A DNA stretch of 64,000 nucleotides, from NCBI RefSeq assembly GCF_044359855.1, contig NZ_CP132291.1:4154001-4218000 (forward strand), given 5' to 3'. The notes beneath the pieces were generated by a model, which ran no database searches, was not told the origin of the DNA, and saw only the letters and a program-made list of their open reading frames with translations. Of this stretch, positions 37,369 to 46,094 are shown piece after piece; the stretch's first letter is position 1; every line of letters starts with the position of its first letter. The position numbers and the translations under genes were made by a program. This DNA is from Rummeliibacillus pycnus_A. Lineage in GTDB: Bacteria > Bacillota > Bacilli > Bacillales_A > Planococcaceae.

Positions 37369-37574
37369 AAAAAAACTGCACCTCCAATTGTTAGATGGTG
37401 TCTAACAATTGGGGCGCAGTTCAATATTGGTGAGGTTTTCTAATGTTTAATTTTGTAGCTAGTACCTTTGCAATCTTACTCAAAGCTTGCAAAGAGCCAT
37501 ATAGAGAAGGGGAATCTTGAGTAACTTTCATGATTTATTTATATCTGAATCAATTTTATAATGCAAAGATTTAA

Positions 37575-38080
37575 TAAAGTACACGAACATTAAGTGGGCC
37601 ATCGTTATATGCCATTTCAATTAGAACATTGTCTATGAAGCGGAGGATGACGAATCCTCGAAAATGCATTCGTATTTACTTCGTGCGGTGTTAATTCAGT
37701 GAGGGCTTATTCTAATCCTACGGGAAAAGCTTAAATGCAGGGAAATATTAATAATAAAATTTTGTGATGCAATTTTTAATGAAGTGGAATCAGCGAAAAT
37801 TCTTATTGCTCAAGGAGCAAGAAGAATTTTCTGCGACGAGTAATCGCAGGAGCAATCTTTACCTGCGGGAAAGCGAGCCAGAGAGACCCCGGAGCGAGAT
37901 TTTCTCTGCGACGAAGCTCGTCGGTTCGCCCGCGGAAAGCGAAGCTGATTCCACTTCACTTAAAGCAGATTTGTACTATAAAAGTTAGGGGTAAAATCGT
38001 TTTTCAGTGCCCTAAACGTAATGACGAGGAGATTGAAGCCAAGCCCGCGGAAAGCGTCCGTCTGTAGTGTAATGAAGAGC
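37575..38080. repeat. Composite dispersed repeat (A interrupted by C and B)
   Basis: The outer type A arms (37600-37740 and 38000-38070, with GAGGAGATTGAAGCCAAGC) surround type B (37770-37985, with GAAGTGGAATCAGC ends). The left arm contains unit C (37658-37705) between ATCCT motifs. The same junctions recur at 55672-56125 and 60100-60575, so the composite was amplified as a unit. The apparent ORF at 37764 is inside the repeat and is not believed. Confidence 0.82.
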
Positions 38081-38136
38081 TAATCGTTTGTTCTAAATCA
38101 GGCAAATAATATTCGTATTTTTTATCTAGAAATAAA

Positions 38137-40917
38137 TTATATTTTAATCAATTTAGAATTATCCGAAAAATATTTTCCCACAAAATCCTCCGCAGCCAAT
38201 GGTTTACTGAAAAAATACCCTTGCATCAAATAACAGTTATGAGAAGATAAAAATTCTGCTTGTTCTTTTGTTTCGACACCTTCAGCAATCACGTTAAGCT
38301 TTAAATTTCGAGCTAAGGTAATGATGGTATTTGTAATTGCAGCTTCATCCCTTATCATGTCTTGAACAAAGCATTTATCAATTTTCAAAGTAGAGATGGG
38401 CAATTTTTTTAGATATCCTAAAGATGAATAGCCAGTGCCAAAATCATCAATCGCTAAGTTAATACCTAAACTATTTAATTGTTTCATTGTTTTTAAGGTT
38501 AACTCTGTATTTTTAACAATCAGATTTTCTGTTAGCTCTAGATGTAAATACTCAGGAGAAAGTCCCACCTTGTCTAATACGTTTTTAACGATAGAAAATA
38601 GATTGTTTTGTTCAAACTGACGTACTGATAAGTTTACGGACATACTTTTTAATGGAAAACCTTGATTATGCCATGCTTTTATCTGTTTGCAAGCTTCTGT
38701 AAGAACCCATTCACCAATCGGGACGATTAAACCTGTTTCTTCCGCAATCGGAATAAACTTATCTGGTGGTATTATTCCATGTTCTGGATGATTCCATCTT
38801 ACTAAAGCTTCAACGCCCTCAAGCTGATCTGTTATATAGTTGATTTGAGGCTGATAAAAGAGAACAAGTTCATCTTGTTGTAAAGCTTTGTAAAGATCAT
38901 TTTCTAATTTAATATTTTCAAAGGTTTTTATATCCATGGCTTTACTAAAGAAGTGATAACTAGTCCCTGTTGTTTCTTTTGATTTGTACATAGCTGTGTC
39001 GGCATTTTTGATTAAAATTTCAGTCGTTTCGCCATGATCAGGGTATAGACTGATTCCAATACTCGTCTTTATATATATTTCATTGTTTAGTAAATTAAAG
39101 GGCTTAGCAAAAGTAGCTATGATCCGATTAACAACTTGTAAGACATCGTTTTCATTTTGGATATGGGGTAAACAGATAGCAAATTCGTCTCCACCTTGAC
39201 GTGATAATGTTGCTGAGTTCGGTACGCATTCTCGAAGACGACTAGCGACTTCACTTAGTAATAGGTCTCCAAAACTATGACCAAGTGAATCATTTATATA
39301 TTTAAAACGATCTAAATCAAGATACAAAACGGCTACTTTTTCCGCATTCTCTTGTGCATACAGTATTCCTTGAGTTAATCTTTCTGTTAATAGAATTCTG
39401 TTAGGTAAATCTGTTAAGCTATCAAAATGTGCCTGGTACGTGATCTCTTTTTCCAATTGCTTTCTTCGCGTGATATCTTTAAATGTAACAACTTCACCTA
39501 TAATTTCACCTTTTTCCTTGATTAAAGAGACAACATATTCAACAGGAAAGCTGGAATTGTCTGTTCTAAAAAATTTCCCTTCTTTCATACAACTATTCGG
39601 GTTAAGCTTTAAAATATTTTTGGGTCTTTCTGATTGATCTCCAAGAATAGTGCTTACAGATTTTCCGATTAATTCGCTTTCTGTTTCGTAACCTAACATA
39701 TGTGCTCCTGCTGGATTGCAGAATGTAATCTTTCGATTAAGGTCTAATCCAAAGATTCCTTCTCCTGCAGAGTTGAGTAGTAATTCTTTCTCTCGACTTA
39801 GTTGTTGTAATTCTGCTACAACACTTTCAAGTTCTTGATTTTTCACGATTATTTTCGATGTACTTTCCTCGATAATGACTGCTTGCTTCTCCATATATAG
39901 AAGATTTGATAAAGTGGATGCTGTCGCATTGATAATGGACTGGGCTAGTTGAAATTCCGTTTCTGTATAATAAATTTCTTCTTCTTCAAGAATGCCAACA
40001 CATATTTGTCCTAAATTCACACCCATTGAGTTTAAAGGGAGCATTAGTAGACTCTTCATACCAAATTCACGACAAGCATCGTGATTAGGTCTTTCATCTT
40101 TATAGACATCAGGTATGAAAATGGCTTTTTTTGTTTTAAATACTTCTTGCATTACAGCATCGTTGCTTAGGTCAACATTTGCCTTTTTATGTATAGTGAG
40201 CCATTCTTCTTCTGTCCAGTCACCTTCTTTACTTATGGTTGCTGGCTTAAATCTCTTTCTAGACACCGGATCAAATAAATGAATACCGATATTATTTGTA
40301 TTTAAAACTTGAACAAGATAGAAAAAACATTTATCAAGACTCTCTTGCATGGTTGAACACATTGCTAAATCACTTGTTGCATCAAGCAATAACTGCTTTT
40401 CTTTAATAAGATGTTCTTTATAAGTTAAATTGTTTGCATTTTGAATAGCAACCGCAGCCATATTCACATATGCCTCAATCGTTTGAATTTCTGTTTCAGA
40501 CAAGCACATAGGTATTCCATTATCGAATAAATAGACAAGACCGAATAACTCTTCTTCAAAAGCGATAGGTAGAACTAATAATGATTGAATCTGAAATTCT
40601 TCCAAAGCTCGTGGGTCAGGGCGATGATCCTTTGATGTATCCGGAATATAGATTGTTTTCTTTGTTTCAATGACTTCTTTTACGAGCAAATCACTATCAG
40701 GGATAATTATTTGCAGACCTAACTTATTTCCAATTCTTTCATACCCCTTAAATGAACCATCTTGTTGTGGTAAATAGATGCAGACAGAATGACATTGAAC
40801 AATTTCTTCAGATATAGCGGCTGTTACTTGGTTTAGCACTTCACGTAAATCGAGCTTCGTGTTGATCATTTTCGTAATATTTGCAAGACGAGAATATCTT
40901 GTGTGTTCTCTCAACAT
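38137..40917 (-). CDS. GAF-GAF-PAS-GGDEF-EAL regulatory protein
   Basis: 926 residues when started at ATG 40917; upstream ATGs lack a spaced ribosome binding site. It is soluble, with two GAF domains (about 10-170 and 180-355; both carry an IPD..KD.RP motif), a coiled segment, a PAS domain (about 380-500, with GIFGLDLNRKITFCNPAG) and a GGDEF domain with DLDRFKYINDSLGHSFGD and RQGGDEF intact. The EAL domain is also complete (EALVRWNHPEHG, DDFGTGYSS, KIDKCF, AEGVE, MQGYFFSKPL). It is predicted to make or break c-di-GMP in response to cytoplasmic cues; GAF/PAS ligands are unknown. It is a single gene without neighbours in an operon. Confidence 0.92.
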   Translation of the reverse strand: MLREHTRYSRLANITKMINTKLDLREVLNQVTAAISEEIVQCHSVCIYLPQQDGSFKGYERIGNKLGLQIIIPDSDLLVKEVIETKKTIYIPDTSKDHRPDPRALEEFQIQSLLVLPIAFEEELFGLVYLFDNGIPMCLSETEIQTIEAYVNMAAVAIQNANNLTYKEHLIKEKQLLLDATSDLAMCSTMQESLDKCFFYLVQVLNTNNIGIHLFDPVSRKRFKPATISKEGDWTEEEWLTIHKKANVDLSNDAVMQEVFKTKKAIFIPDVYKDERPNHDACREFGMKSLLMLPLNSMGVNLGQICVGILEEEEIYYTETEFQLAQSIINATASTLSNLLYMEKQAVIIEESTSKIIVKNQELESVVAELQQLSREKELLLNSAGEGIFGLDLNRKITFCNPAGAHMLGYETESELIGKSVSTILGDQSERPKNILKLNPNSCMKEGKFFRTDNSSFPVEYVVSLIKEKGEIIGEVVTFKDITRRKQLEKEITYQAHFDSLTDLPNRILLTERLTQGILYAQENAEKVAVLYLDLDRFKYINDSLGHSFGDLLLSEVASRLRECVPNSATLSRQGGDEFAICLPHIQNENDVLQVVNRIIATFAKPFNLLNNEIYIKTSIGISLYPDHGETTEILIKNADTAMYKSKETTGTSYHFFSKAMDIKTFENIKLENDLYKALQQDELVLFYQPQINYITDQLEGVEALVRWNHPEHGIIPPDKFIPIAEETGLIVPIGEWVLTEACKQIKAWHNQGFPLKSMSVNLSVRQFEQNNLFSIVKNVLDKVGLSPEYLHLELTENLIVKNTELTLKTMKQLNSLGINLAIDDFGTGYSSLGYLKKLPISTLKIDKCFVQDMIRDEAAITNTIITLARNLKLNVIAEGVETKEQAEFLSSHNCYLMQGYFFSKPLAAEDFVGKYFSDNSKLIKI

Positions 40918-41112
40918 AAAAGTACTCATTCCTTTTTTAGAAATATATAGTAATATTATACCTCGAAATCCATCAAATAAAATGAAAAAAAGTCTTTTGT
41001 CCAATAAAATATTTAGTAAAAATAGAGTAGTTAAATGGTAAAAATAACTTTTAAGTTATAACTAAATTCACATATTAATCATATTTAAAATCCAATATTT
41101 TATATAGAATAT

Positions 41113-41299
41113 ACGAATATTAATGATATCCAATTTTATTCATTGTGGAGCGAAAGAAGGCGACTCCTACGGGAAAAGCTTGAGCTGAAAGCCCCGCAGG
41201 AACGTAGTGACGAGGAGATTGAAGCCAAGCCCGTGGAAAGCGCCTTCTATAGCGGAACATCCATATCTAAATATTGAAAAGTCAATCTGTTAAAATGGA
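41113..41299. repeat. Dispersed repeat type A, uninterrupted copy
   Basis: Holds TTCATTGTGGAGCGAAAG, GAAAAGCTTGAGCTGAAAGC, GAGGAGATTGAAGCCAAGC and a closing TAGCGGAACATCC. Inverted arms GGCGACTCC.. / ..GGAAAGCGCC can fold. The copies at 37.6, 55.7 and 60.1 kb carry insertions at internal sites, so this copy shows the empty state. The rest of 41040-41509 has no gene. Confidence 0.78.
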
Positions 41300-41509
41300 A
41301 TAGCTTAAAATATGAAAATTGAACGATAGACAATGAAAAATATATTTTTTGATGAAACAAAACCAAGAACATCGATTTATATAAAAAATAAGTAATTGAG
41401 TAATTTATACTTATTTTATTTGAGAAGGTAGAAATTAGATTTTTTGTGATAAAATAGACAAATGTTTATCAAAATAGGATTTTATCAGAAAAATAGGAGT
41501 GATTTAAAC

Positions 41510-42124
41510 ATGTTTAAACAAAGGAAAAATTTATTCAAAAAAAGTATGCTAATTTCTACGATTGTGGCAGGTAGTCTTTTATTTGGCACAACATGGGCTG
41601 GAGCAAAAACCTTGAATGCAACAGCTGTATCTACAAGTACAAAAACTGTAGCGACTACTATTTCGAAAAAAGGAGTACTAACACTTCCTAAAAATTTTAA
41701 AATGAGTACAGTGAAAAACGAATTAAAACCGGAAGCTGCAAAACTGATTAAAATTTACGGTGGTTCTCTTAAAGATGGGAAGACAACAGCTTTTAATTCA
41801 TATGTTGACAAACACGTAGCAGCACATACAAATACAAACTATTTACTTGGACATCAATATTCAAAAGATAATTACAAACAAAGAGTAAAAGCAAACAGAA
41901 AAGCAAATTCTAAAAGTTCTTTATCAAGTTACTCGAAAGCTGTTATGCAAGTAACTACTTCTAAAGTGACAATTAATGACACATATAAAGGAGATGGATG
42001 GGCTAATTTTTCATATAATTTCCGACCAAAAAACTATAGTCCAATGAATACTGTCACAGTTTACCTTAAATTTAATCAATTAAAAAATGGGAAATATGTG
42101 TTAGAGGATATTCATTATTATTAA
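41510..42124 (+). CDS. Secreted hypothetical protein
   Basis: 204 residues from ATG 41510, behind TAGGAGTG; the in-frame ATG at 41462 has no such site. A signal peptide covers residues 1-32 (basic MFKQRKNLFKKS, hydrophobic core, WAGAKT cleavage region). The mature part is basic, Ser/Thr/Lys/Asn-rich with a probable beta-rich C-terminal domain (WANFSYNFRPKNYSPMNTV). No family recognised. It is a single gene with terminator; the neighbour downstream is also secreted. Confidence 0.65.
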   Translation: MFKQRKNLFKKSMLISTIVAGSLLFGTTWAGAKTLNATAVSTSTKTVATTISKKGVLTLPKNFKMSTVKNELKPEAAKLIKIYGGSLKDGKTTAFNSYVDKHVAAHTNTNYLLGHQYSKDNYKQRVKANRKANSKSSLSSYSKAVMQVTTSKVTINDTYKGDGWANFSYNFRPKNYSPMNTVTVYLKFNQLKNGKYVLEDIHYY

Positions 42125-42190
42125 TATGAGCTATCAATGCTTAAATAATGAAACTATGATATTTGACAACTGGGTACAATAAAGCAATTC

Positions 42191-42229
42191 AAAAAACGCA
42201 ACTGATGATTTATCAGCTGCGTTTTTTTA
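42191..42229 (+). terminator. Terminator after the secreted protein
   Basis: AAAACGCAACTGAT pairs with ATCAGCTGCGTTTT (one mismatch) and is followed by several T residues. The region 42230-42537 has no gene. Confidence 0.85.
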
Positions 42230-42537
42230 TTCATGATAAATATGTCATGAAATTCTATCTTTTAAATGCATGAAAGCTTTATATCCTGAGATTGAAAGGT
42301 GAAGGAATTAGAGTTTTTGCGGTTTATGAGTACCTGGGCTAATTCTGAAATCTCATTAATTGTAAGATATTTGATCAAATATTGGATGAATTTACGCATC
42401 TATGTATTTTATAGAGAACATAATGAAAATGTAAGTTATACTAAAAAAATCGTAGGAATGCAATAATTGTAGCAATTAAATCCATGGAATTTGGGTTTAC
42501 TATGCATTAAAATTAGGTAGAAAGGCAGGGATTCATT

Positions 42538-43857
42538 TTGACTAATTTAATAGTAGGAAGTTGTAAGAAAAGAAATATTAAACGTTGGAAGCAATCTACT
42601 TTGTCGATTGTGATACTCGCAGCAGTATTGTTATTAGTTATGGGAATAGCTTCAACAGCAGAGGCAAAGACAAAGGCAAAGGCAAAGGCAAAGGCTCAAC
42701 CAAAGCCAACCTATACAGTAACGACAAAAACGAAAACATTAGATTCCAAAATGACGAAGTTCTCTACATATAATAGCAATACGAAAACTTATTACATGTT
42801 AAGATCTTATCTTGAAAAGTTAGAAAAAACAGGCGGTGGTAAACTCATTTTAAAAAAGGGAACTTATACAGTGACGAATGCTTTATATGTACCCTCCAAT
42901 GTGACCATCCAGCTTGAAGATGGTGTGACAATCTTAAAAGGTACAGATACTGGAACTGAAAAAATGATGCCATCAAACTCTATTTTACAATTTGTTCGAC
43001 CATCGAAAGCTCAAAAAGAGCATGTGTATGGAAAGTTTGAAGGAGAAAAAAATATTCAACTTATTGGTAAAGGGACGGCTACAATCGATTTAAACTACGA
43101 TTTGAAAACATTAGGCATTGTCATGGGGCACAACCAGAATATCACGGTTGATAATATTCAATTTAAAAATATGAATGGTGGTCACTTTATTGAATTGGAT
43201 GCTTCTAATCATGTAGTCATCAAGAATTCTTCCTTTACATCTTCTCTACATATGGATGGCCATGACAAAGAAGGTATTAATCTAGATACACCAGACCTTT
43301 CGACTCAAGGATTCACACATAATTGGAGTAAGTATGATAAGCAAGCCAATAACGATGTTGTCATCACAAATAATGTATTTGATGGATTAGATCGAGCTAT
43401 CGGGACACATAAGTATTCAGAAGGCAGCCTACATAAAAATGTGGTGATACGAAATAATACAATCCAAAATATGCGCTCTGATGCCATCCGCGTAATGAAT
43501 TGGTCTAATCCGATTATCGAAAACAATACAATTACGAATATTGGAGATAAAAGCAATCTATACGATACAACCCGTGGTATCTTGCTAAGTGGCGTAAGTA
43601 ATCCAACCATTCAAAAGAACACCTTTATCGCAGTACCAAGAGCAATGCAATTTATGGTTTGGAAAAATACAGAGACAGGTAGCGAATACAAACCAATTTA
43701 TAATACGTTAAGTGAAGAAAATAAAAAAACGTTACAAAATAACATCATAACGAGTGAGACAGAAAATTATATTCGGATTAATAACAAGGAGTATGGAGAT
43801 TATACTTATCCGGAGAAAATTTATCTTCCTGTAAATACTACTGAATTGCAACAATAA
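42538..43857 (+). CDS. Secreted right-handed parallel beta-helix protein
   Basis: 439 residues from a TTG start near an AGGCAGGG site. An N-terminal basic stretch and hydrophobic segment (IVILAAVLLLVMGI) with STAEAK form a signal peptide. A short lysine/alanine repeat follows, encoded by a GCAAAG hexanucleotide array at 42663-42696. The body has pectate-lyase-like coils (GGGKLILKKGTYTVTNALYV, VTIQLEDGVTILKG, NITVDNIQFKNMNG, VVIRNNTIQNM, PIIENNTITNI). It is probably a polysaccharide-binding or -cleaving surface protein; catalytic residues cannot be assigned. Confidence 0.8.
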   Translation: MTNLIVGSCKKRNIKRWKQSTLSIVILAAVLLLVMGIASTAEAKTKAKAKAKAQPKPTYTVTTKTKTLDSKMTKFSTYNSNTKTYYMLRSYLEKLEKTGGGKLILKKGTYTVTNALYVPSNVTIQLEDGVTILKGTDTGTEKMMPSNSILQFVRPSKAQKEHVYGKFEGEKNIQLIGKGTATIDLNYDLKTLGIVMGHNQNITVDNIQFKNMNGGHFIELDASNHVVIKNSSFTSSLHMDGHDKEGINLDTPDLSTQGFTHNWSKYDKQANNDVVITNNVFDGLDRAIGTHKYSEGSLHKNVVIRNNTIQNMRSDAIRVMNWSNPIIENNTITNIGDKSNLYDTTRGILLSGVSNPTIQKNTFIAVPRAMQFMVWKNTETGSEYKPIYNTLSEENKKTLQNNIITSETENYIRINNKEYGDYTYPEKIYLPVNTTELQQ

Positions 43858-43859
43858 AG

Positions 43860-43952
43860 AGGCTTTCCGCGGGCGGGCGCCAATCCGCTTCACTACGCTC
43901 CTGCAGGGTTCTTGGACTGTTCCTTTTCTCCTCAGGAGTCTTCCAATATTCT
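43860..43952. repeat. GC-rich repeat fragment, type E-like
   Basis: CTTTCCGCGGGCGGGCGCC, CTCCTGCAGGGTTCTTGGAC and TCCTCAGGAGTCTTCC, in AT-rich flanks. It resembles the 35668-35830 block in parts. It directly follows the beta-helix gene stop. Confidence 0.55.
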
Positions 43953-44130
43953 CCAGTATGATTATTAAATAAGATGATATTATGATCATTAAACACTATC
44001 ATTTCCCATTCCTTAGATTCTTGTATAATTGTTGTTTCATCAGCTAGATGATGTTGATTATACGCAATTTCTAATATGACTGGTATGATAACTTTTTAAT
44101 AATTAAATAAATATTATTGAATGTTTAAAC

Positions 44131-44265
44131 TCAATTGTTTAGTTTTTTCCTTCTTTTAATAATTGAAAAAATAATAAATGCTACCAATAGAATAATTATA
44201 ATAATTGCTCCTACTAAAAACTGAGTATCATAAATGAAAAACCATGAATCTTTAGATTCGATCAT
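44131..44265 (-). CDS. Small single-pass membrane protein, 44 residues
   Basis: ATG 44265 follows AAGGAAGTG at a normal distance. The product has an acidic N-terminus (MIESKDSWFF), one transmembrane helix (FLVGAIIIIIILLVAFIIF) and a basic tail (KRRKKLNN), so it should lie with its C-terminus inside. No family recognised, but the topology signals and ribosome binding site support a real gene. Confidence 0.6.
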   Translation of the reverse strand: MIESKDSWFFIYDTQFLVGAIIIIILLVAFIIFSIIKRRKKLNN

Positions 44266-44298
44266 TATAACACTTCCTTGTATTAATTTGTTTTTTCA

Positions 44299-44429
44299 CT
44301 AAGATACTGAGAAATCAGGGAGTACTTGTGTTTTGCCACCATCAGTAATACCAGACACTGCAATAAGTTTTACTCCTATGGTTTTGTGTTTAGCTTGATA
44401 TGAAGTAAGTTTAGTTGCTCCCAATAACT
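44299..44429 (-). pseudogene. C-terminal remnant of an unknown gene
   Basis: A frame open after a TAG reads LLGATKLTSYQAKHKTIGV, then KLIAVSGITDGG, and ends with PDFSVS. No start codon or ribosome binding site is present. It is most likely the tail of a decayed gene upstream of the small membrane protein on the same strand. The rest of 44266-44629 is AT-rich and empty. Confidence 0.35.
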
Positions 44430-44629
44430 ACGTTAGTTCCTACCTCTTAAAATTTTATATATATATTTTTACATTAATATACATAAAGGTAAACATTTTG
44501 TTTTTTAATCCAAATAATTTTTTAGTTAAGGAAGATCGCTTATAAACAAGCGAACTTATTTTTTTGAAGGAGGTTAGGAAAATTATGTTAAAATAGTGGA
44601 AGAGAGATAATGCAAAGGATGGGGGAAAT

Positions 44630-45118
44630 TTGAAGAAGAAACTTTGGATTTTAGTTCTAATTTTAGCGATAATAATAGGTGGTATTTATTTCTTAGTGAA
44701 ATTAAATCCACCCTTAGAGATAGGTACAATTACTTCAACTGAAGATAATGAATCAGTTGTTGTTGGAATTGGTAATAAAGGCTTTCAAGAAGTGAAAATA
44801 TTAGATGTTTCAGTGAATAATAATGATATTCCTTCAAAAACAAAAATCCAAGTTAGTAATGCGTTAAAAGGTTTTATCATAACGGATAATTATAACAACG
44901 AGGAGGCAAGAAAATATGGATTTGCGAATATAGAAGATGTAGCTATCAAAGTAGGCACTGCTCCTTCTTCTAACTTTGAAAAATTAGATAACAGAACTGC
45001 TTCTAAAAATGATGGAATTTATGGAATAAGTGTAACTCATAACAAGGAAATAAATAAGGTTCATATAAAATATAGTTATCTTGGGATTTCATTTAAAAAA
45101 ACTGTGATACTTAACTAA
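44630..45118 (+). CDS. Membrane-anchored hypothetical protein
   Basis: 162 residues from TTG 44630, after GGGGGAAA. One N-terminal transmembrane anchor (LWILVLILAIIIGGIYFLV) is followed by an extracytoplasmic beta-rich domain (IGTITSTEDNESVVVGIGNKG ... IKYSYLGISFKKTVILN). No family name can be given. It is a single gene ending in a good terminator. Confidence 0.65.
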   Translation: MKKKLWILVLILAIIIGGIYFLVKLNPPLEIGTITSTEDNESVVVGIGNKGFQEVKILDVSVNNNDIPSKTKIQVSNALKGFIITDNYNNEEARKYGFANIEDVAIKVGTAPSSNFEKLDNRTASKNDGIYGISVTHNKEINKVHIKYSYLGISFKKTVILN

Positions 45119-45156
45119 TGGGACTTTAGTTAAATTAGCTTAGAAATTAATTCGTC

Positions 45157-45185
45157 AAAAAAACGCTCAGATTTTGAGCGTTTTT
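45157..45185 (+). terminator. Terminator after the membrane-anchored protein
   Basis: AAAACGCTCA pairs with TGAGCGTTTT around a short loop and is followed by T residues. Confidence 0.88.
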
Positions 45186-45390
45186 ATATTTGCCATTTAT
45201 ATTACCAATTTAATCTCGAAATAACTGCTAATTAACGCGTTATTCATCTATTAGTATTTTCCCCCCTATTAACCGAACCCATTATTTAGTGGAATTTATA
45301 TCTTTTTTATGACGTTTGTAGAAATAGATTGTAGAATTGAGCATTTTATGGCAAGCTAGAGGGGAAAAAGAATCAATTGGAGGAAAGAAG

Positions 45391-45732
45391 ATGGAACAAA
45401 TTCCAAATTGTCCACAATGCCAATCGTCATATACTTATGAAGATGGAGCATTATTCGTTTGTCCGGAATGCGCACACGAATGGACAGCACATGAGCAACA
45501 AGAAGCAGAAGAGGCGAGCATTATTCGCGATAGCGTAGGAAATCCTTTAACAGAAGGGGACACCGTAACCGTTGTGAAAGATTTAAACGTCAAAGGTGCA
45601 ACTTCGAATATTAAAGTAGGGACGAAAGTAAAAAATATCCGTTTTGTTGATGTAGATGGACACGATTTAGAAGGAAAAGCTGATGGATTTGGCGCCCTTT
45701 ATATTAAGTCAATTTATGTGAAAAAACTGTAA
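45391..45732 (+). CDS. PhnA/YjdM-family zinc-ribbon protein
   Basis: 113 residues from ATG 45391 with GGAGGAAAG just upstream. The N-terminal zinc ribbon has CPQC and CPEC pairs (PNCPQCQSSYTYEDG, FVCPECAHEW) and is followed by the SH3-like C-terminal domain with the family block IIRDSVGNPLTEGDTVTVVKDL and KGATSNIKVGTKVKNI. This is the PhnA/YjdM family; despite the name, a direct role in phosphonate use is not established in most bacteria. Standalone gene. Confidence 0.92.
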   Translation: MEQIPNCPQCQSSYTYEDGALFVCPECAHEWTAHEQQEAEEASIIRDSVGNPLTEGDTVTVVKDLNVKGATSNIKVGTKVKNIRFVDVDGHDLEGKADGFGALYIKSIYVKKL

Positions 45733-45848
45733 TTTTACTATAAAAAAGTTTATATGTCTTCAGAAAGAATGGCATGAATATATGGCTTACAACATCAAGA
45801 GCGGCATCAGTATATTCAGTTAAGCCCAGATAAAAATGAGGCAGTAAA

Positions 45849-46013
45849 ATGTATAAATTGTTTGATGTGTATCTATTATTTTTAATTATATTAAATATTA
45901 TATATTTATATATTATTTATTCTAAAAAAATTAAATTTAGAAAAAGGTATATGATAATATATCTTGTTTTAATGTTATTTAATGTTTGGATACTCATTTT
46001 ACAAATGACTTAA
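45849..46013 (+). CDS. Small membrane protein, 54 residues
   Basis: ATG 45849 to TAA 46013, with GAGG at 45837-45840. Two hydrophobic helices (YLLFLIILNIIYLYIIY and YMIIYLVLMLFNVWILIL) are separated by a basic loop (SKKIKFRKR), which predicts a hairpin membrane protein. No family recognised. The next downstream feature is the terminator-like hairpin into which the second IS element has inserted, so transcription of this gene may now read into the element. Confidence 0.5.
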   Translation: MYKLFDVYLLFLIILNIIYLYIIYSKKIKFRKRYMIIYLVLMLFNVWILILQMT

Positions 46014-46094
46014 TAATAAAGCTCCATACCTTATAAGAAGGTATGAACTGCCCCGTAAATGTTAGACACTAACTAACATTTACGGGGTGTTTTT

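Larger units (their letters stand above)
35979..37423 (-). mobile_element. IS3-family (IS150 group) insertion sequence, copy 1
   Basis: 1445 bases. Imperfect terminal inverted repeats begin TGAAGTGACCCC at the left and, on the other strand, TGAACTGCGCCCC at the right; both contain GTTAGACAC. A 3-bp target duplication ATA flanks the ends. Two overlapping frames encode OrfA (HTH) and OrfB (DDE integrase), with an A AAA AAG slippery heptamer at 36907-36913 (complement strand) for -1 frameshifting. Both genes look intact, so the element may be active. Confidence 0.92.
35949..37444. terminator. Terminator-like hairpin split by the IS element
   Basis: ATTAGAAAACCTCACC (35949-35964) and its exact inverse complement (37429-37444) flank the insertion sequence. 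Removing the element and one ATA copy leaves a 16-bp perfect stem with a 16-base loop. The element lies in the loop, two bases before the right arm. The original structure resembles a bidirectional terminator. Confidence 0.8.

Noticed and set aside
37764..37988. ORFs inside dispersed repeats (also 28160-28354 and 60242-60450)
   Set aside because: These frames are made of repeat sequence, differ between copies by insertions and lack ribosome binding sites.
43305..43610. Antisense ORF over 100 codons within the beta-helix gene
   Set aside because: Shadow frame of a well supported gene. The same holds for long antisense frames in the Ca-ATPase, DASS transporter, beta-propeller and YfcC genes.
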